A DNA stretch of 64,000 nt. Source: Cupriavidus pampae (GTDB lineage Bacteria > Pseudomonadota > Gammaproteobacteria > Burkholderiales > Burkholderiaceae). The notes beneath the pieces were generated by a model. It had not been told where the DNA came from, did not search any database, and worked only from the letters and a program-made list of their open reading frames with translations. The position numbers were made by a program, and so were the translations under genes. The stretch is taken from NCBI RefSeq assembly GCF_914271485.1, contig NZ_CAJZAG010000006.1, forward strand, positions 372,001 to 436,000, given 5' to 3'. Shown here piece by piece: positions 39,190 through 48,632 of the stretch; position 1 is the first letter of the stretch, and each line of letters starts with the position of its first letter.

Positions 39190-41217
39190 ATGTTTCAGAA
39201 AGTCCTGATCGCCAACCGAGGCGAGATTGCCTGCCGCGTGGCCGCCACGTGCCGCCGTCTCGGCATTCGCACGGTGGCGGTCTATTCGGATGCCGACGCG
39301 GAAGCCCGGCATGTCGCCTATTGCGACGAAGCGATCCATATCGGTGGCGCGGCCGCGCGTGACAGCTATCTGCGCGCGGACCATATCATCGAGATGGCGC
39401 GTGATGCGGGCGTCCATGCGATTCACCCGGGCTACGGGTTTCTGTCGGAGAACGATGGCTTTGCCGAGGCGTGCGCCGCGGCCGGCATCGTTTTCATCGG
39501 CCCGCCCGCGTCTGCGATTCGCGCGATGGGTAGCAAGAGCGCGGCCAAGCAGTTGATGGAGCATGCCGGTGTACCGCTGGTGCCCGGCTATCACGGCGAG
39601 GATCAGGACCCCGCGCTGCTGCGCGCGGAGGCTGATCGCATTGGCTATCCGGTGCTGATCAAGGCCAGTGCCGGTGGTGGTGGCAAGGGCATGCGCGTGG
39701 TCGAGGCCGGCGACGCGTTCGAGGCCGCGCTCGCGTCCGTGCGGCGCGAGGCGTCGGCGAGCTTCGGCGACGACAAGGTGCTTGTCGAGAAGTACCTCAC
39801 GCGGCCGCGTCATATCGAGATTCAGGTGTTTGCCGACACGCATGGCAACTGCGTGTATCTGTTCGAGCGCGACTGCTCGGTGCAGCGCCGTCATCAGAAG
39901 GTCCTCGAGGAAGCACCGGCGCCTGGCATGACCGAGGAGCGCCGGCGCGCGATGGGCGAGGCGGCGGTGGCCGCGGCGCGCGCGGTGGGCTACGTTGGCG
40001 CGGGGACGGTCGAGTTCATCGCCAATCAGGATGGCTCGTTCTACTTCATGGAGATGAACACGCGCCTGCAGGTGGAGCATCCGGTCACCGAGATGATCAC
40101 CGGGCAGGACCTCGTCGAATGGCAACTGCGGGTGGCTGCGGGTGAGCCCTTGCCGCTGACGCAGGAACAGTTGCGCATCGACGGGCATGCGATCGAGGCG
40201 CGCGTCTATGCCGAGAACCCCGAGAAGGGGTTTCTGCCGTCGACGGGCACGCTGCGCTTTCTGCGCACGCCGCCCGCGGTGCAGTTTATGCGTGGCGGCG
40301 ATGCGCATGGGCCGGCGGGCGTGCGGATCGATGCGGGCGTGCGCGAGGGCGATGCGATCAGTCCGTTCTACGATCCGATGATTGCCAAGCTGATCGTATG
40401 GGGGCCGACGCGCGAGGCGGCACTCGCGCGGATGTCGCAGGCGCTGGCGGGGTATCACGTGGTGGGGTTGTCGACCAACGTGGCGTTCCTGCAGCGGCTG
40501 GTGACGTCGCAGGCGTTCCGTACCGCCGATCTCGATACCGGGCTGATCGAGCGCAATCACGACGCGCTGTTTCCGCCGCCGCGTCCGGTGGGCATGGAAG
40601 CGGCCGCGCTGGCGGCGGCGGCGCTGCTCGCGCGCGAGGACGCCACGCGGCGCATCGACGCGAGCGATCCGCATTCGCCGTGGACCCATGCGGGCGCATG
40701 GCGCCTCAACGGCCGCGACGATCGCACGCTGCGTTTCAAGTCGGGCAACGCCACGCTGGAGGTGGGGCTGCGCATCGAGTCGCGGCGCAAGACGCTGATC
40801 TTCAATGACCAGGCCACGCCGTTTGCCTACACGTTCCGCGCCGACGACATTCGCGTCGATATGGGCACGCGCCGCACGCATGGCCAGATGCATGTGGAGG
40901 GCGACACGTTCCACGTGTTCCACGGCGGTCGCCACGCGGTGCTCGAATGGCTCGACCCGCTCGCGCACGGCGATGCAGCCGAAGGCGAGGGCGGCAAGCT
41001 GACCGCACCGATGCCGGGCAAGGTCATCGCGGTGATGGTGGAGCCGGGCGCGCACGTCACGCGCGGCACACCGCTGCTGGTGATGGAAGCGATGAAGATG
41101 GAACACACGATCAGCGCACCGGCGGACGGCGTGGTCGCCGAGGTGCTGTACGGCGTCGGCGAACAGGTGACGGAAGGCGCGCAGTTGCTGTCGTTCGCCG
41201 TACCCGAACCTGCGTAA
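39190..41217 (+). CDS. liuD: 3-Methylcrotonyl-CoA carboxylase, alpha (biotin) subunit
   Basis: A 675-residue subunit with a biotin carboxylase domain (residues about 1-450; ATP-grasp with IKASAGGGGKGMRVV, then RDCSVQRRHQK and MNTRLQVEHPVTE) and a C-terminal biotinyl domain. The biotin is attached to Lys636 in VMEAMKMEH. It carboxylates biotin with bicarbonate and ATP, then LiuB uses it. AGGAGAG lies before ATG 39190. It is downstream of bioB, so the enzyme's own cofactor pathway is encoded just before it. Confidence 0.95.
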   Translation: MFQKVLIANRGEIACRVAATCRRLGIRTVAVYSDADAEARHVAYCDEAIHIGGAAARDSYLRADHIIEMARDAGVHAIHPGYGFLSENDGFAEACAAAGIVFIGPPASAIRAMGSKSAAKQLMEHAGVPLVPGYHGEDQDPALLRAEADRIGYPVLIKASAGGGGKGMRVVEAGDAFEAALASVRREASASFGDDKVLVEKYLTRPRHIEIQVFADTHGNCVYLFERDCSVQRRHQKVLEEAPAPGMTEERRRAMGEAAVAAARAVGYVGAGTVEFIANQDGSFYFMEMNTRLQVEHPVTEMITGQDLVEWQLRVAAGEPLPLTQEQLRIDGHAIEARVYAENPEKGFLPSTGTLRFLRTPPAVQFMRGGDAHGPAGVRIDAGVREGDAISPFYDPMIAKLIVWGPTREAALARMSQALAGYHVVGLSTNVAFLQRLVTSQAFRTADLDTGLIERNHDALFPPPRPVGMEAAALAAAALLAREDATRRIDASDPHSPWTHAGAWRLNGRDDRTLRFKSGNATLEVGLRIESRRKTLIFNDQATPFAYTFRADDIRVDMGTRRTHGQMHVEGDTFHVFHGGRHAVLEWLDPLAHGDAAEGEGGKLTAPMPGKVIAVMVEPGAHVTRGTPLLVMEAMKMEHTISAPADGVVAEVLYGVGEQVTEGAQLLSFAVPEPA

Positions 41218-41247
41218 GTGCGCGCGCGGCGCGACGGCAACGGCTAG

Positions 41248-41654
41248 CCCTCACCCCCGGCCCCTCTCCCCGTGGGAGAGGGGAGCAAAGAAAAACCAGT
41301 TTGCTTTCCCCACTCCCCCGGCCCCTCTCCCCAGGGAGAGGGGAGAAAAGCGGAGGCAGCCTGCGACGATCGCGCCCTTTCTCCGGAGCGAATGGCGGCG
41401 AGAGACCCACAGGTATGTCGCATGCCAACGGTTTGCTCCCCTCTCGTCGGCGGGGCGAGAGGCGGGGGGATAGTAGCCACCTGGTCTCTTCCCACGCCCT
41501 AGGTCGAGGGGAGAAATATGAACCTCGCAGCTCGTCGCATGCCAACGGTTTGCTCCCCTCTCCCCGGCGGGGAGAGGGGTCGGGGGAGAGGGGGGATAGA
41601 AATTACCTCTTGTTTTCTCCCCTCTCCCTTGGGGAGAGGGGCCGGGGGTGAGGG
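41248..41654. repeat. Cluster of imperfect GC-rich palindromic repeats (REP-like)
   Basis: About five copies of a gcccctctcccc...ggggagaggg hairpin lie in this 511-bp gap. The first (41248-41283) reads ccctcacccccggcccctct and the last (41618-41654) is its inverted counterpart, ending gagaggggccgggggtgaggg-like, so the block is bounded by inverted ends. A 28-bp segment beginning gtcgcatgccaacggtttgc is exactly repeated at 41417-41444 and 41534-41561. No credible gene lies here. Confidence 0.9.
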
Positions 41655-41728
41655 CCTCCGCCGCTTGCCGAAGCCGAAACCATGCCAAAATCCCAGCCAT
41701 ACCCAAACAACAATCACACGGAGTCGAG

Positions 41729-42670
41729 ATGAAGTTGCAGTTGTACGTGCCGGACGGCCGCTACGCCCCCTGGATCGAAGGTTTCGCCGAAGTCCTTCCC
41801 GAAGCGCAATGCCTCACATGGGAAGAATCGCGCGATGCGCAAGCGGACTTCGCCGTCGTCTGGCGCCCCCCGGTCGAGATGCTGCGTGGCCGCACCGACC
41901 TGCGCGCGATCTTCAATCTTGGCGCTGGTGTGGACGGCATCCTGCGCCTGCGTGACGACGACCCCGCCGCGTTGCCAGCAGGCATTCCGATCGTGCGACT
42001 CGACGACGCGGGCATGGCCGCGCAGATGGCCGAATACGTCAGCGCCGCCGTGCTGCGCGATTTCCGCAAGCTCGACGCCTATGCCACGCAGGCCGCCGCC
42101 GGCACCTGGAAGTTCATCAAGCCACATCGCCGCGCTGACTTCACCATCGGCGTGATGGGCATCGGCACGCTCGGCAGCCATATCGCGCGCACGCTCGCGC
42201 AGTTCGGTTTTCCGGTGCGCGGCTGGAGCCGCTCGGCAAAGCACGTCGAGGGCGTACAACCATTCCACGGCGACGCGGGCCGCGCCGCCTTCCTCGATGG
42301 CCTGCGCGTGCTCGTCAACGTACTGCCGCTGACGCCCGACACCGAAAACATCATCGACGCCGATCTGCTCGCGCGTCTCGCACCGGGCGCGCATCTGATC
42401 AACGTCGCGCGCGGCCAGCATCTGGTCGAGGCGGATCTGCTCGCCGCGGTGAAGGCAGGACACATCGGCGCGGCAACGCTCGACGTGTTCCGCGAAGAAC
42501 CGCTGCCAGCCGAACACCCGTTCTGGCAGGAACCGCGCATCACCATCACGCCGCATATCTCGGCGCTCACGCTGCGCGAGGACAGCATCGCGCAGATCGC
42601 CAGCAAGATCCGCGCGCTCGGCGAAGGCAAGCCCATCGCCGGCATCGTCGATATCGCACGCGGATACTGA
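41729..42670 (+). CDS. D-isomer-specific 2-hydroxyacid dehydrogenase, GhrA-like
   Basis: A 313-residue NAD(P)-dependent dehydrogenase of the glyoxylate/hydroxypyruvate reductase A kind. The Rossmann motif is GVMGIGTLGSHIA (about 140-152), with NVARGQHLVEADLL and the His in ITPHISALT near the C-terminus. It reduces glyoxylate or hydroxypyruvate, or related keto acids. It follows the repeat block and precedes mvaB by 21 bp. GGAG lies 6 nt before ATG 41729. Confidence 0.92.
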   Translation: MKLQLYVPDGRYAPWIEGFAEVLPEAQCLTWEESRDAQADFAVVWRPPVEMLRGRTDLRAIFNLGAGVDGILRLRDDDPAALPAGIPIVRLDDAGMAAQMAEYVSAAVLRDFRKLDAYATQAAAGTWKFIKPHRRADFTIGVMGIGTLGSHIARTLAQFGFPVRGWSRSAKHVEGVQPFHGDAGRAAFLDGLRVLVNVLPLTPDTENIIDADLLARLAPGAHLINVARGQHLVEADLLAAVKAGHIGAATLDVFREEPLPAEHPFWQEPRITITPHISALTLREDSIAQIASKIRALGEGKPIAGIVDIARGY

Positions 42671-42691
42671 GCTGCGCAACAGGAGTCGAAC

Positions 42692-43621
42692 ATGAACTTG
42701 CCGCAATACGTGAAGATCGTCGAAGTGGGTCCCCGCGACGGCTTGCAGAACGAAAAGGCGATGGTCCCGGCCGACGTCAAGGTCGCGCTGATCAACCAGC
42801 TGTCGGACGCGGGCTTCGTCAATATCGAAGCGGCATCGTTCGTGTCGCCGAAATGGGTCCCGCAGATGGCCGACGGTGCCGAGGTGATGGCACGCATCCA
42901 GCGCCGTCCGGGCACGCTCTATTCGGTGCTCACGCCGAACCTCAAGGGGTTCGAGGGCGCCGTGGCCGCGAGCGCGGACGAGGTGGTGATCTTCGGCGCG
43001 GCGAGCGAGGCGTTCTCGCAGAAGAACATCAACTGCTCGATCGCCGAATCGATCGCGCGCTTCGCACCGGTGGCCGCGGCCGCCAAGGAAGCGGGCATCC
43101 GCCTGCGCGGCAGCATTTCGTGCGCGCTCGGCTGCCCGTATCAGGGCGAGGTGTCCGTCAGCGCGGTGGTCGACGTGGTGCGGCGCATGCGCGAACTCGG
43201 CTGCGATGAGATCGACATCGCCGACACCATCGGCGTGGGTACGCCCGGCAAGGTGCAGGACGTGATGCGCGCGGTGGCGGCCGAGTTTCCGATCGACCGC
43301 CTGTCGGGCCACTTCCACGACACCTACGGCCAGGCGCTGTCGAACATCCTTGCCAGCCTCGAAGTCGGCATCGCGATCTTCCATGCGTCGGTCGCGGGGC
43401 TCGGCGGTTGCCCGTATGCAAAGGGTGCCACCGGCAATGTCGCGACCGAAGACGTGCTGTACATGCTGCATGGGCTTGGCCTGCACACTGGCATCGACCT
43501 CGAGGCCGTGGTGCGCACCGGCGACTTTATCTCGCAATCGATTGGCCGTCCGAACAGCTCGCGCGTCGGCAAGGCATTGCTGACCAAATGGGCGTCCGCG
43601 GCCGAAGCCACGTGCGTGTGA
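42692..43621 (+). CDS. mvaB: Hydroxymethylglutaryl-CoA lyase
   Basis: A 309-residue DRE-TIM metalloenzyme that splits HMG-CoA into acetyl-CoA and acetoacetate, the last step of leucine catabolism. The start VEVGPRDGLQNEK (about 10-22), the DTIGVGTP turn and the metal-site GHFHDTYGQAL are visible; the conserved catalytic Cys is in GLGGCPYAKGATGN (about 231-244). It completes the pathway with liuA, liuB, liuC and liuD. AGGAG stands 8 nt before the start. Confidence 0.95.
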   Translation: MNLPQYVKIVEVGPRDGLQNEKAMVPADVKVALINQLSDAGFVNIEAASFVSPKWVPQMADGAEVMARIQRRPGTLYSVLTPNLKGFEGAVAASADEVVIFGAASEAFSQKNINCSIAESIARFAPVAAAAKEAGIRLRGSISCALGCPYQGEVSVSAVVDVVRRMRELGCDEIDIADTIGVGTPGKVQDVMRAVAAEFPIDRLSGHFHDTYGQALSNILASLEVGIAIFHASVAGLGGCPYAKGATGNVATEDVLYMLHGLGLHTGIDLEAVVRTGDFISQSIGRPNSSRVGKALLTKWASAAEATCV

Positions 43622-43658
43622 GCCCGCATTCAACCAGACACATCAGGAACCGAGAAAC

Positions 43659-44162
43659 ATGAGCGAAAACGCGCAAAGCCCCTTGCCGGAGTCCGCGCAA
43701 CGCGTGGCCGATCTGCTGGCCGGCATCGGCCATGACCGTCCCGTGGTGATGCTGCCGGCCACGGGCAAGACCTCCGCCGAAGCGGCCGCCGGGCTGGGCT
43801 GCAGCGTGGCCGAGATCGCCAAGTCGATCATTTTCCGGCGCGTCGCCGACGATGTGCCCGTGCTGGTGATCGCGAGTGGCAGCAATCGCGTCGACGAATC
43901 CAAAGTGGCCGCGCGCGTCGGCGCGCTGGGCAAGGCCGATGCACGCTTCGTGCGCGAGAAGACCGGCTATGCGATCGGCGGCGTCTGTCCGATCGGCCAT
44001 GCGGTGGCGCCAGTGATGTTGCTCGACGCGGACCTGTTCCGGTACGACAGCGTGTGGGCCGCCGCCGGCCATCCGCACGCAGTGTTCAACCTGACGCCGC
44101 AGCAGTTGCAGGCGATGACCGGCGCCGAAGTCGCCGATGTCGCGCAGGCGGTGGCATCGTGA
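43659..44162 (+). CDS. YbaK/EbsC-family aminoacyl-tRNA deacylase
   Basis: A 167-residue YbaK/ProX-domain protein. The fold is recognisable from EIAKSIIFRR, VLVIASGSNRVDESKVA and the GGVCPIGHA loop. Such proteins hydrolyse mischarged aminoacyl-tRNAs (for example Cys-tRNA-Pro) or related substrates. Its stop overlaps the GTG start of the next gene by 4 nt. The specific tRNA cannot be named. Confidence 0.9.
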   Translation: MSENAQSPLPESAQRVADLLAGIGHDRPVVMLPATGKTSAEAAAGLGCSVAEIAKSIIFRRVADDVPVLVIASGSNRVDESKVAARVGALGKADARFVREKTGYAIGGVCPIGHAVAPVMLLDADLFRYDSVWAAAGHPHAVFNLTPQQLQAMTGAEVADVAQAVAS

Positions 44163-44611
44163 GCGCTCCCGGCGGCCTCAGCGCGCCCAGCGGCCTCAAG
44201 CCGGGGATCGCATTCGAATGGCAATACGTGGTGCCGCCCAAGGCGACCGTGCCGAACCTGTACGACGACATTCCCGGCTGCGCCGAGATGCCGGACGTGC
44301 TGGCCACCGGTTATATGGTGGGCATCATGGAATGCGCCTGTCTGCAGATGCTGCGCGACTACCTCGACTGGCCGCGCGAGCAGTCGCTCGGCACGCTCGT
44401 GAACTTCACGCATCTGGCCGCCACGCCGCCGGGCATGGCCATCACGGTGAAGGGCGAACTGGTGGCCGTGGAGGGTCGCAAGCTGCGGTTCGCGCTGACC
44501 GCGTGGGACGGCGAAGACAAGATCACGGAGGGCGTGCACGAGCGGCATATCATCGACGCGGCGCGCTTCAACGACAAGATCGCGGCCAAGACCGCACGCA
44601 TGACGGGCTGA
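44159..44611 (+). CDS. Hotdog-fold thioesterase family protein
   Basis: A 150-residue hotdog protein related to fluoroacetyl-CoA-thioesterase-like families ([21 protein letters not shown], then [21 protein letters not shown]). The Glu and Thr-rich strand fit the active-site arrangement of that group. GTG 44159 is chosen because it overlaps the ybaK-like stop as GTGA. It is one of four tightly spaced or overlapping genes (43659-45793). Substrate unknown. Confidence 0.85.
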   Translation: MSAPGGLSAPSGLKPGIAFEWQYVVPPKATVPNLYDDIPGCAEMPDVLATGYMVGIMECACLQMLRDYLDWPREQSLGTLVNFTHLAATPPGMAITVKGELVAVEGRKLRFALTAWDGEDKITEGVHERHIIDAARFNDKIAAKTARMTG

Positions 44612-44615
44612 TGCC

Positions 44616-44861
44616 ATGACCGTGTGCACGCGCTCGCTCGCCGAACTCGAACACGCCGCGGAAGCCGCGCTACGGGACTCGCCAGTGCCGTCGCCGTGCA
44701 TCAATATCTGCCGCATGGACGCGGCCACCGGCTATTGCGAAGGGTGCCTGCGCACGATCGACGAAATCGCGTCGTGGTCCGGCGCCGACGATGCCACGCG
44801 CCGCGCGATCTGGGCGCAATTGCCCGAACGCCTGCGCTGGTTTCAGGAGCCTGCGCCATGA
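44616..44861 (+). CDS. DUF1289 family Cys-rich small protein
   Basis: An 81-residue protein with the DUF1289 pattern: [26 protein letters not shown], with four cysteines (about residues 28, 32, 41, 44) that could bind a metal. It starts 4 bp after the thioesterase stop and its stop overlaps the next start (ATGA). Function unknown. Confidence 0.9.
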   Translation: MTVCTRSLAELEHAAEAALRDSPVPSPCINICRMDAATGYCEGCLRTIDEIASWSGADDATRRAIWAQLPERLRWFQEPAP

Positions 44862-45793
44862 CCGCGTTGCTCTCCCCCTCGCTCCCCCCCTCGCTGCGCG
44901 TGTTCGAACGTGGCTGGCTATCGGCCAACAATGTCCTCACGCTCGATGACGACCATGAAGGCGCCACGCTGATCGACAGCGGCTACGTCACGCACGCGCC
45001 GCAAACCGTGGCGCTGGTGGCGGCAGCGCTCGAGGGCCGCCCGTTACGGCAACTCATCAACACGCATCTGCATTCCGATCATTGTGGCGGCAACGCGAGC
45101 CTGCAGGCGCGCTGGCAACCGCATACGCGCATTCCCGCAGCGGAGGCCGCGGCCGTGGCGGCATGGGACGAGGACGCGCTCAGCTATCGCGCCACGGGCC
45201 AGCAATGCGCGCGCTTCACGTTCGACGATGTGCTGGCCGATGGCGACACGCTGCGGCTCGGTGGCATCGAATGGAACGTGGTGGCCGCGCCCGGACACGA
45301 TCCGCACGCCGTCATGCTGTTCGCGCCCGCGCACGGCATTCTGATTTCCGGCGATGCGCTGTGGGAAAACGGCTTCGGCGTGATCTTTCCCGAGCTCGAA
45401 GGCGAGAGCGGATTCGCCGAGCAGGAGGCCGTGCTCGCGCGCATTGCGGCACTGGACGCGCGCGTGGTGATCCCCGGCCACGGTGCCGTGTTCACCGATG
45501 TGGCCGGCGCCCTCGAACGCGCGCGCGGACGCCTCGCGTATCTGCGCGGCGAACCGTTGCGCAATGCCACGCATGCGATCAAGGTGCTGGTGAAGTTCCG
45601 GTTGCTGGCGCAGTCGAGCATGACGCGCGCGGAACTGTTCGACTGGTTTGGCGCCACGCCGCTGATGTCGCGTATCGGCGCGCGTTATCTGCCGGGCGAC
45701 ACGCTCGCGGGGCTGTGCGAGGATGCATTGCAGGGCCTCGCGCGCGTAGGCGCGCTGACGCTGGACGGTGAGCGTGTATTGAACCGGGATTGA
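44858..45793 (+). CDS. Metallo-beta-lactamase-fold hydrolase
   Basis: A 311-residue metallo-hydrolase. The di-metal motif [11 protein letters not shown] gives His70, His72, Asp74 and His75; other ligands are likely in APGHDPHA and SGDALWENG, and VIPGHGAVF is the final conserved motif. A C-terminal winged-helix-like part ([15 protein letters not shown]) is also present, as in LACTB2/YflN types. Coupled to the DUF1289 gene (ATGA). Substrate unknown. Confidence 0.9.
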   Translation: MTALLSPSLPPSLRVFERGWLSANNVLTLDDDHEGATLIDSGYVTHAPQTVALVAAALEGRPLRQLINTHLHSDHCGGNASLQARWQPHTRIPAAEAAAVAAWDEDALSYRATGQQCARFTFDDVLADGDTLRLGGIEWNVVAAPGHDPHAVMLFAPAHGILISGDALWENGFGVIFPELEGESGFAEQEAVLARIAALDARVVIPGHGAVFTDVAGALERARGRLAYLRGEPLRNATHAIKVLVKFRLLAQSSMTRAELFDWFGATPLMSRIGARYLPGDTLAGLCEDALQGLARVGALTLDGERVLNRD

Positions 45794-45797
45794 CGCC

Positions 45798-46337
45798 ATG
45801 ATGATGCCGCCGCTCAAGACTCGCGATTTTCTGCTGCGGCCGTTTCGCGCGAGCGATGCCGCGCAGATGGTCGCGGCAGTGCGCGAGTCGATGTCCACGG
45901 TCGGCATATGGATGCCATGGGCGCATGCGGACTACGGCCTGTACGACGCGCACGAATGGTTCGCACGCTGTGAAACCAATATGGAAGACGGCGAGGCGTT
46001 CGACGTCGGCGTGTTCTCGCCCGATGGGCGGGTGCTGTACGGCGGCGTGGCGATCAACCAGATTCGCCGCGAGGACAACCTCGGCAATCTCGGCTACTGG
46101 ATCCGCGAGTCGCGCCAGCATCAGGGCCTTGCCGCGGGCGCGGCCGCGATGATGGTGTGCCACGGCTTTCACGGCCTTGGCCTGACCCGCATCGAAATCG
46201 TCGCTGCCGAACCCAACCTCGCCAGCCGCGCCGTCGCCGAGAAGATCGGCGCCCACTTCGAATGCATCGCCCGCAACCGCCTGATCCTGAACGGCCGCCC
46301 CGTCGCGGCGGCCGTGTACTCGATGATCCCGGGTTAG
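45798..46337 (+). CDS. GNAT N-acetyltransferase, RimJ/RimL type
   Basis: A 179-residue acetyltransferase. The start LKTRDFLLRPFRASDA and the acetyl-CoA loop around GYWIRESRQHQGLAAGAA (about 97-115) are those of RimJ/RimL-like enzymes. It probably acetylates a protein N-terminus or an antibiotic-like amine. It starts 4 bp after the hydrolase gene. It ends convergently on the TonB receptor gene, with the two stop codons sharing bases 46334-46337. Confidence 0.9.
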   Translation: MMMPPLKTRDFLLRPFRASDAAQMVAAVRESMSTVGIWMPWAHADYGLYDAHEWFARCETNMEDGEAFDVGVFSPDGRVLYGGVAINQIRREDNLGNLGYWIRESRQHQGLAAGAAAMMVCHGFHGLGLTRIEIVAAEPNLASRAVAEKIGAHFECIARNRLILNGRPVAAAVYSMIPG

Positions 46338-48478
46338 AACGAGGTCCTGAACCCCAGCCGCACACTTCGTCCTGACAGCGGCGCAATATCGCGCAGGATC
46401 GACGTGGCTGAACGTGCCTCGGTATTGGTCAGATTGTCCCCACGCAGATACACCAGCGTCTGCGTGCGCGCGACCTTGAACTTGTACGTCAGCGCCACAC
46501 CCAGCATCGTGTACGCATCGCTAGGCGTATCGTCGGTCGGCACGCGAGACTGGCGCGCATACCAGTCGACATTCACACGCGCGCCCCACGGCCCCGCGCC
46601 ATAGATCAGCGACCCACCGAGCCGCAGCGGCGCCAGGCGCGGCAAGGCCTCGCCGGTGTCGCGGTTTTCGCCGTGCACATAATCCGCGCGCGCCGCGAAG
46701 TCGAGCGTATCGCTGGTGGTCAGGATCTTCTGCAGCAGTTGCGTCTTGCCCTCGGCCTCGAAGCCCCACAGCGTGGCCGGCACGCCGAGGTACTGGAACA
46801 CCGGCAGCGCCCCATTGCCCGCGGCGGCCGGTGTGCCATCCTCGTCGCGGAACTGTCCGGAGTTCACCAGCGCAAGGTAGTTCTGGAAGCGGCTGTAGTA
46901 GCCCGTGATGCTGCCGCTATGCGGCCCCTGGTTGAAGCGCAAGCCAAGGTCGAGCGACGTGGCGCGCTCCTTGTTGGCGTTGGGATCGCCGACCTCGAAC
47001 GTGCCTGTGGCCAGGTGCGGCCCGTTGGCATAAAGCTCGTAGAACGTCGGCGCGCGCTCGGTGTACGAGAGGTTGCTCGTGACCGACCATATCGGATTGA
47101 CCTTGTACAGCAGGCCCGCCGACGCGCTGCCCGCATTGAAGGTGCGCTCGGCATCCGTAAAACGATCGCTGCCGTTGGCACTGGACTTCACGGTCGTGTG
47201 GTCCAGGCGCCCGCCGAGATTGAGCTTGAGATCGCCCGACGCGGTCAGCGGCAGTTCTTCGAACACGAACACCGCGGCGTTATCCGTGCGTGTGCTCGGC
47301 ACGAATGCCTCCTCGCCCAGCGCGGAGAAATCCGTATGACCGAACTGCGTGCCGATCACACCGCTCATGTTGCCGATCTTGGCGTGCTTGGCCTCGATGC
47401 GCGCATCCCAGCCATGGCTCTTGAACGTGGTGCCGGTCTCGCCGTCCTCGATCTCGCGGTGTTCGTAGTCGGTGTAGCTGAACGAGCCCTTGACCGATTC
47501 GATCAGCCCGCCCGTGGTGCCTGACAGGTTGCGCGCCTCACCGGCCAGCGCAAAACGGTCCTGTCGCATCTTGATGCGCGCATCGGCTTCCGCGGGCGTG
47601 CCGTAGTCGTTGCGGTAGGTCGAATAGTCGGCGCCGACAAAGCCATCGGCCCATGTGTACGAACCGCCCAGCGCGCCACCTTCCTGATGCGCGTTGGTGT
47701 TCGGAATATGCCCGAAGCTCTCGGTCTCGCCTTCAGGCAGCGGCTGCGTGGCGCGTGCGGTGCCACTACGCGCGAAGCCCGGAATCTTGAGGTCGCTGGT
47801 CTGCCGCACGAATGCATCGGCATGCACCGCGAACTGGCCATTGCCGGCCTCGATCAGGCCGCTGGCGTTGCGGCCTTTGTCGCCACCGATGGTGCCGCTC
47901 GAATCCACCGCGCCGGATACGCCGGTGATCGGATCCTTCGGAATGCGGTTGTCGATCACGTTGACCACGCCACCGAGCGCATTGCCGCCGTACATCAGCG
48001 CGGCGGGGCCACGCACGACCTCGATGCTCTCGGCGACGAGCGGATCGATCGGTACCGCGTGGTCATAGGACAGCGTGGATGCATCGAGCGTGGAGCCGCC
48101 GTTCTGCAGCACCTTGATGCGATCGCCATCGAGGCCACGAATCACCGGCCGGCTGGCATTGGGACCGAAGTAGGTCGACGACACCCCGGGCAGGTTGTTC
48201 AGCGTCTCGCCAAGCGTGCTGTCGGCGCGCACGGTCAGCGCATCGCCGCTCAGCGTGGAGACCGGCGCCACCAGGTCGTTCAGTTCGCTGCCCAGCGGAT
48301 TGGCGGTGACCACCACGGGTTTGAGTACCTGCGGTGCTGGCGCAGTGGTAGCGGCAGGGGCGGCATCCTGCGCGAAGGCATGCGCGGAGACGACCAGCGC
48401 GGCGACGGCCGCTACCGGCTTGATGCGGGGCTTTAGCGCGGACAGACGGCGCGCACGGGGAGTGTTTGGGTAAGACAT
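46334..48478 (-). CDS. znuD: TonB-dependent outer-membrane receptor, ZnuD-like
   Basis: A 714-residue receptor. The signal peptide is about residues 1-36 (AVAALVVSAHAFAQ). The plug domain follows (about 55-165; PVVVTANPLGSELNDL, then RGPAALMYGGNALGGVVNV), and the rest is the beta-barrel, ending in Phe (RLGFRTSF). The plug sequence (SRPVIRGLDGDRIKVLQNGGSTLD) is like ZnuD zinc receptors. Unlike classical ZnuD it shows no His-rich loops, so the metal is inferred mainly from its neighbours: COG0523 GTPases and a Zur gene on the same strand. ATG 48478 is chosen; the frame extends to 48796. Confidence 0.85.
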   Translation of the reverse strand: MSYPNTPRARRLSALKPRIKPVAAVAALVVSAHAFAQDAAPAATTAPAPQVLKPVVVTANPLGSELNDLVAPVSTLSGDALTVRADSTLGETLNNLPGVSSTYFGPNASRPVIRGLDGDRIKVLQNGGSTLDASTLSYDHAVPIDPLVAESIEVVRGPAALMYGGNALGGVVNVIDNRIPKDPITGVSGAVDSSGTIGGDKGRNASGLIEAGNGQFAVHADAFVRQTSDLKIPGFARSGTARATQPLPEGETESFGHIPNTNAHQEGGALGGSYTWADGFVGADYSTYRNDYGTPAEADARIKMRQDRFALAGEARNLSGTTGGLIESVKGSFSYTDYEHREIEDGETGTTFKSHGWDARIEAKHAKIGNMSGVIGTQFGHTDFSALGEEAFVPSTRTDNAAVFVFEELPLTASGDLKLNLGGRLDHTTVKSSANGSDRFTDAERTFNAGSASAGLLYKVNPIWSVTSNLSYTERAPTFYELYANGPHLATGTFEVGDPNANKERATSLDLGLRFNQGPHSGSITGYYSRFQNYLALVNSGQFRDEDGTPAAAGNGALPVFQYLGVPATLWGFEAEGKTQLLQKILTTSDTLDFAARADYVHGENRDTGEALPRLAPLRLGGSLIYGAGPWGARVNVDWYARQSRVPTDDTPSDAYTMLGVALTYKFKVARTQTLVYLRGDNLTNTEARSATSILRDIAPLSGRSVRLGFRTSF

Positions 48479-48632
48479 GGCTCGCGATTCGGATGCGTTG
48501 CGCTGCGTACGCACGACGGCCGGACGAAGCGAATCGACTCGGCTGGCGTGCGCCGGTGCAGGGCACACGTGAAAACACACGTGGGATTGACTGGGACCAT
48601 GGCGCGCGGCAAAGACCGCGGACCGAGGCGTA

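Noticed and set aside
39010..41106. Open frame of 698 codons on the minus strand opposite liuD
   Set aside because: Shadow of the carboxylase gene; no motif and extreme Arg/His content.
41248..41654. CRISPR-like array
   Set aside because: The repeats are palindromic, of unequal spacing and partly inverted, without regular unique spacers or cas genes.
41251..41706. Short open frames of either strand within the repeat block
   Set aside because: They translate only the palindromic repeats (runs of SPLPRGEG-like residues), which is typical of repeats and not of genes.
41714..43633. Open frame of 639 codons on the minus strand across ghrA-like and mvaB genes
   Set aside because: It spans two convincing plus-strand genes and has no recognisable domain.
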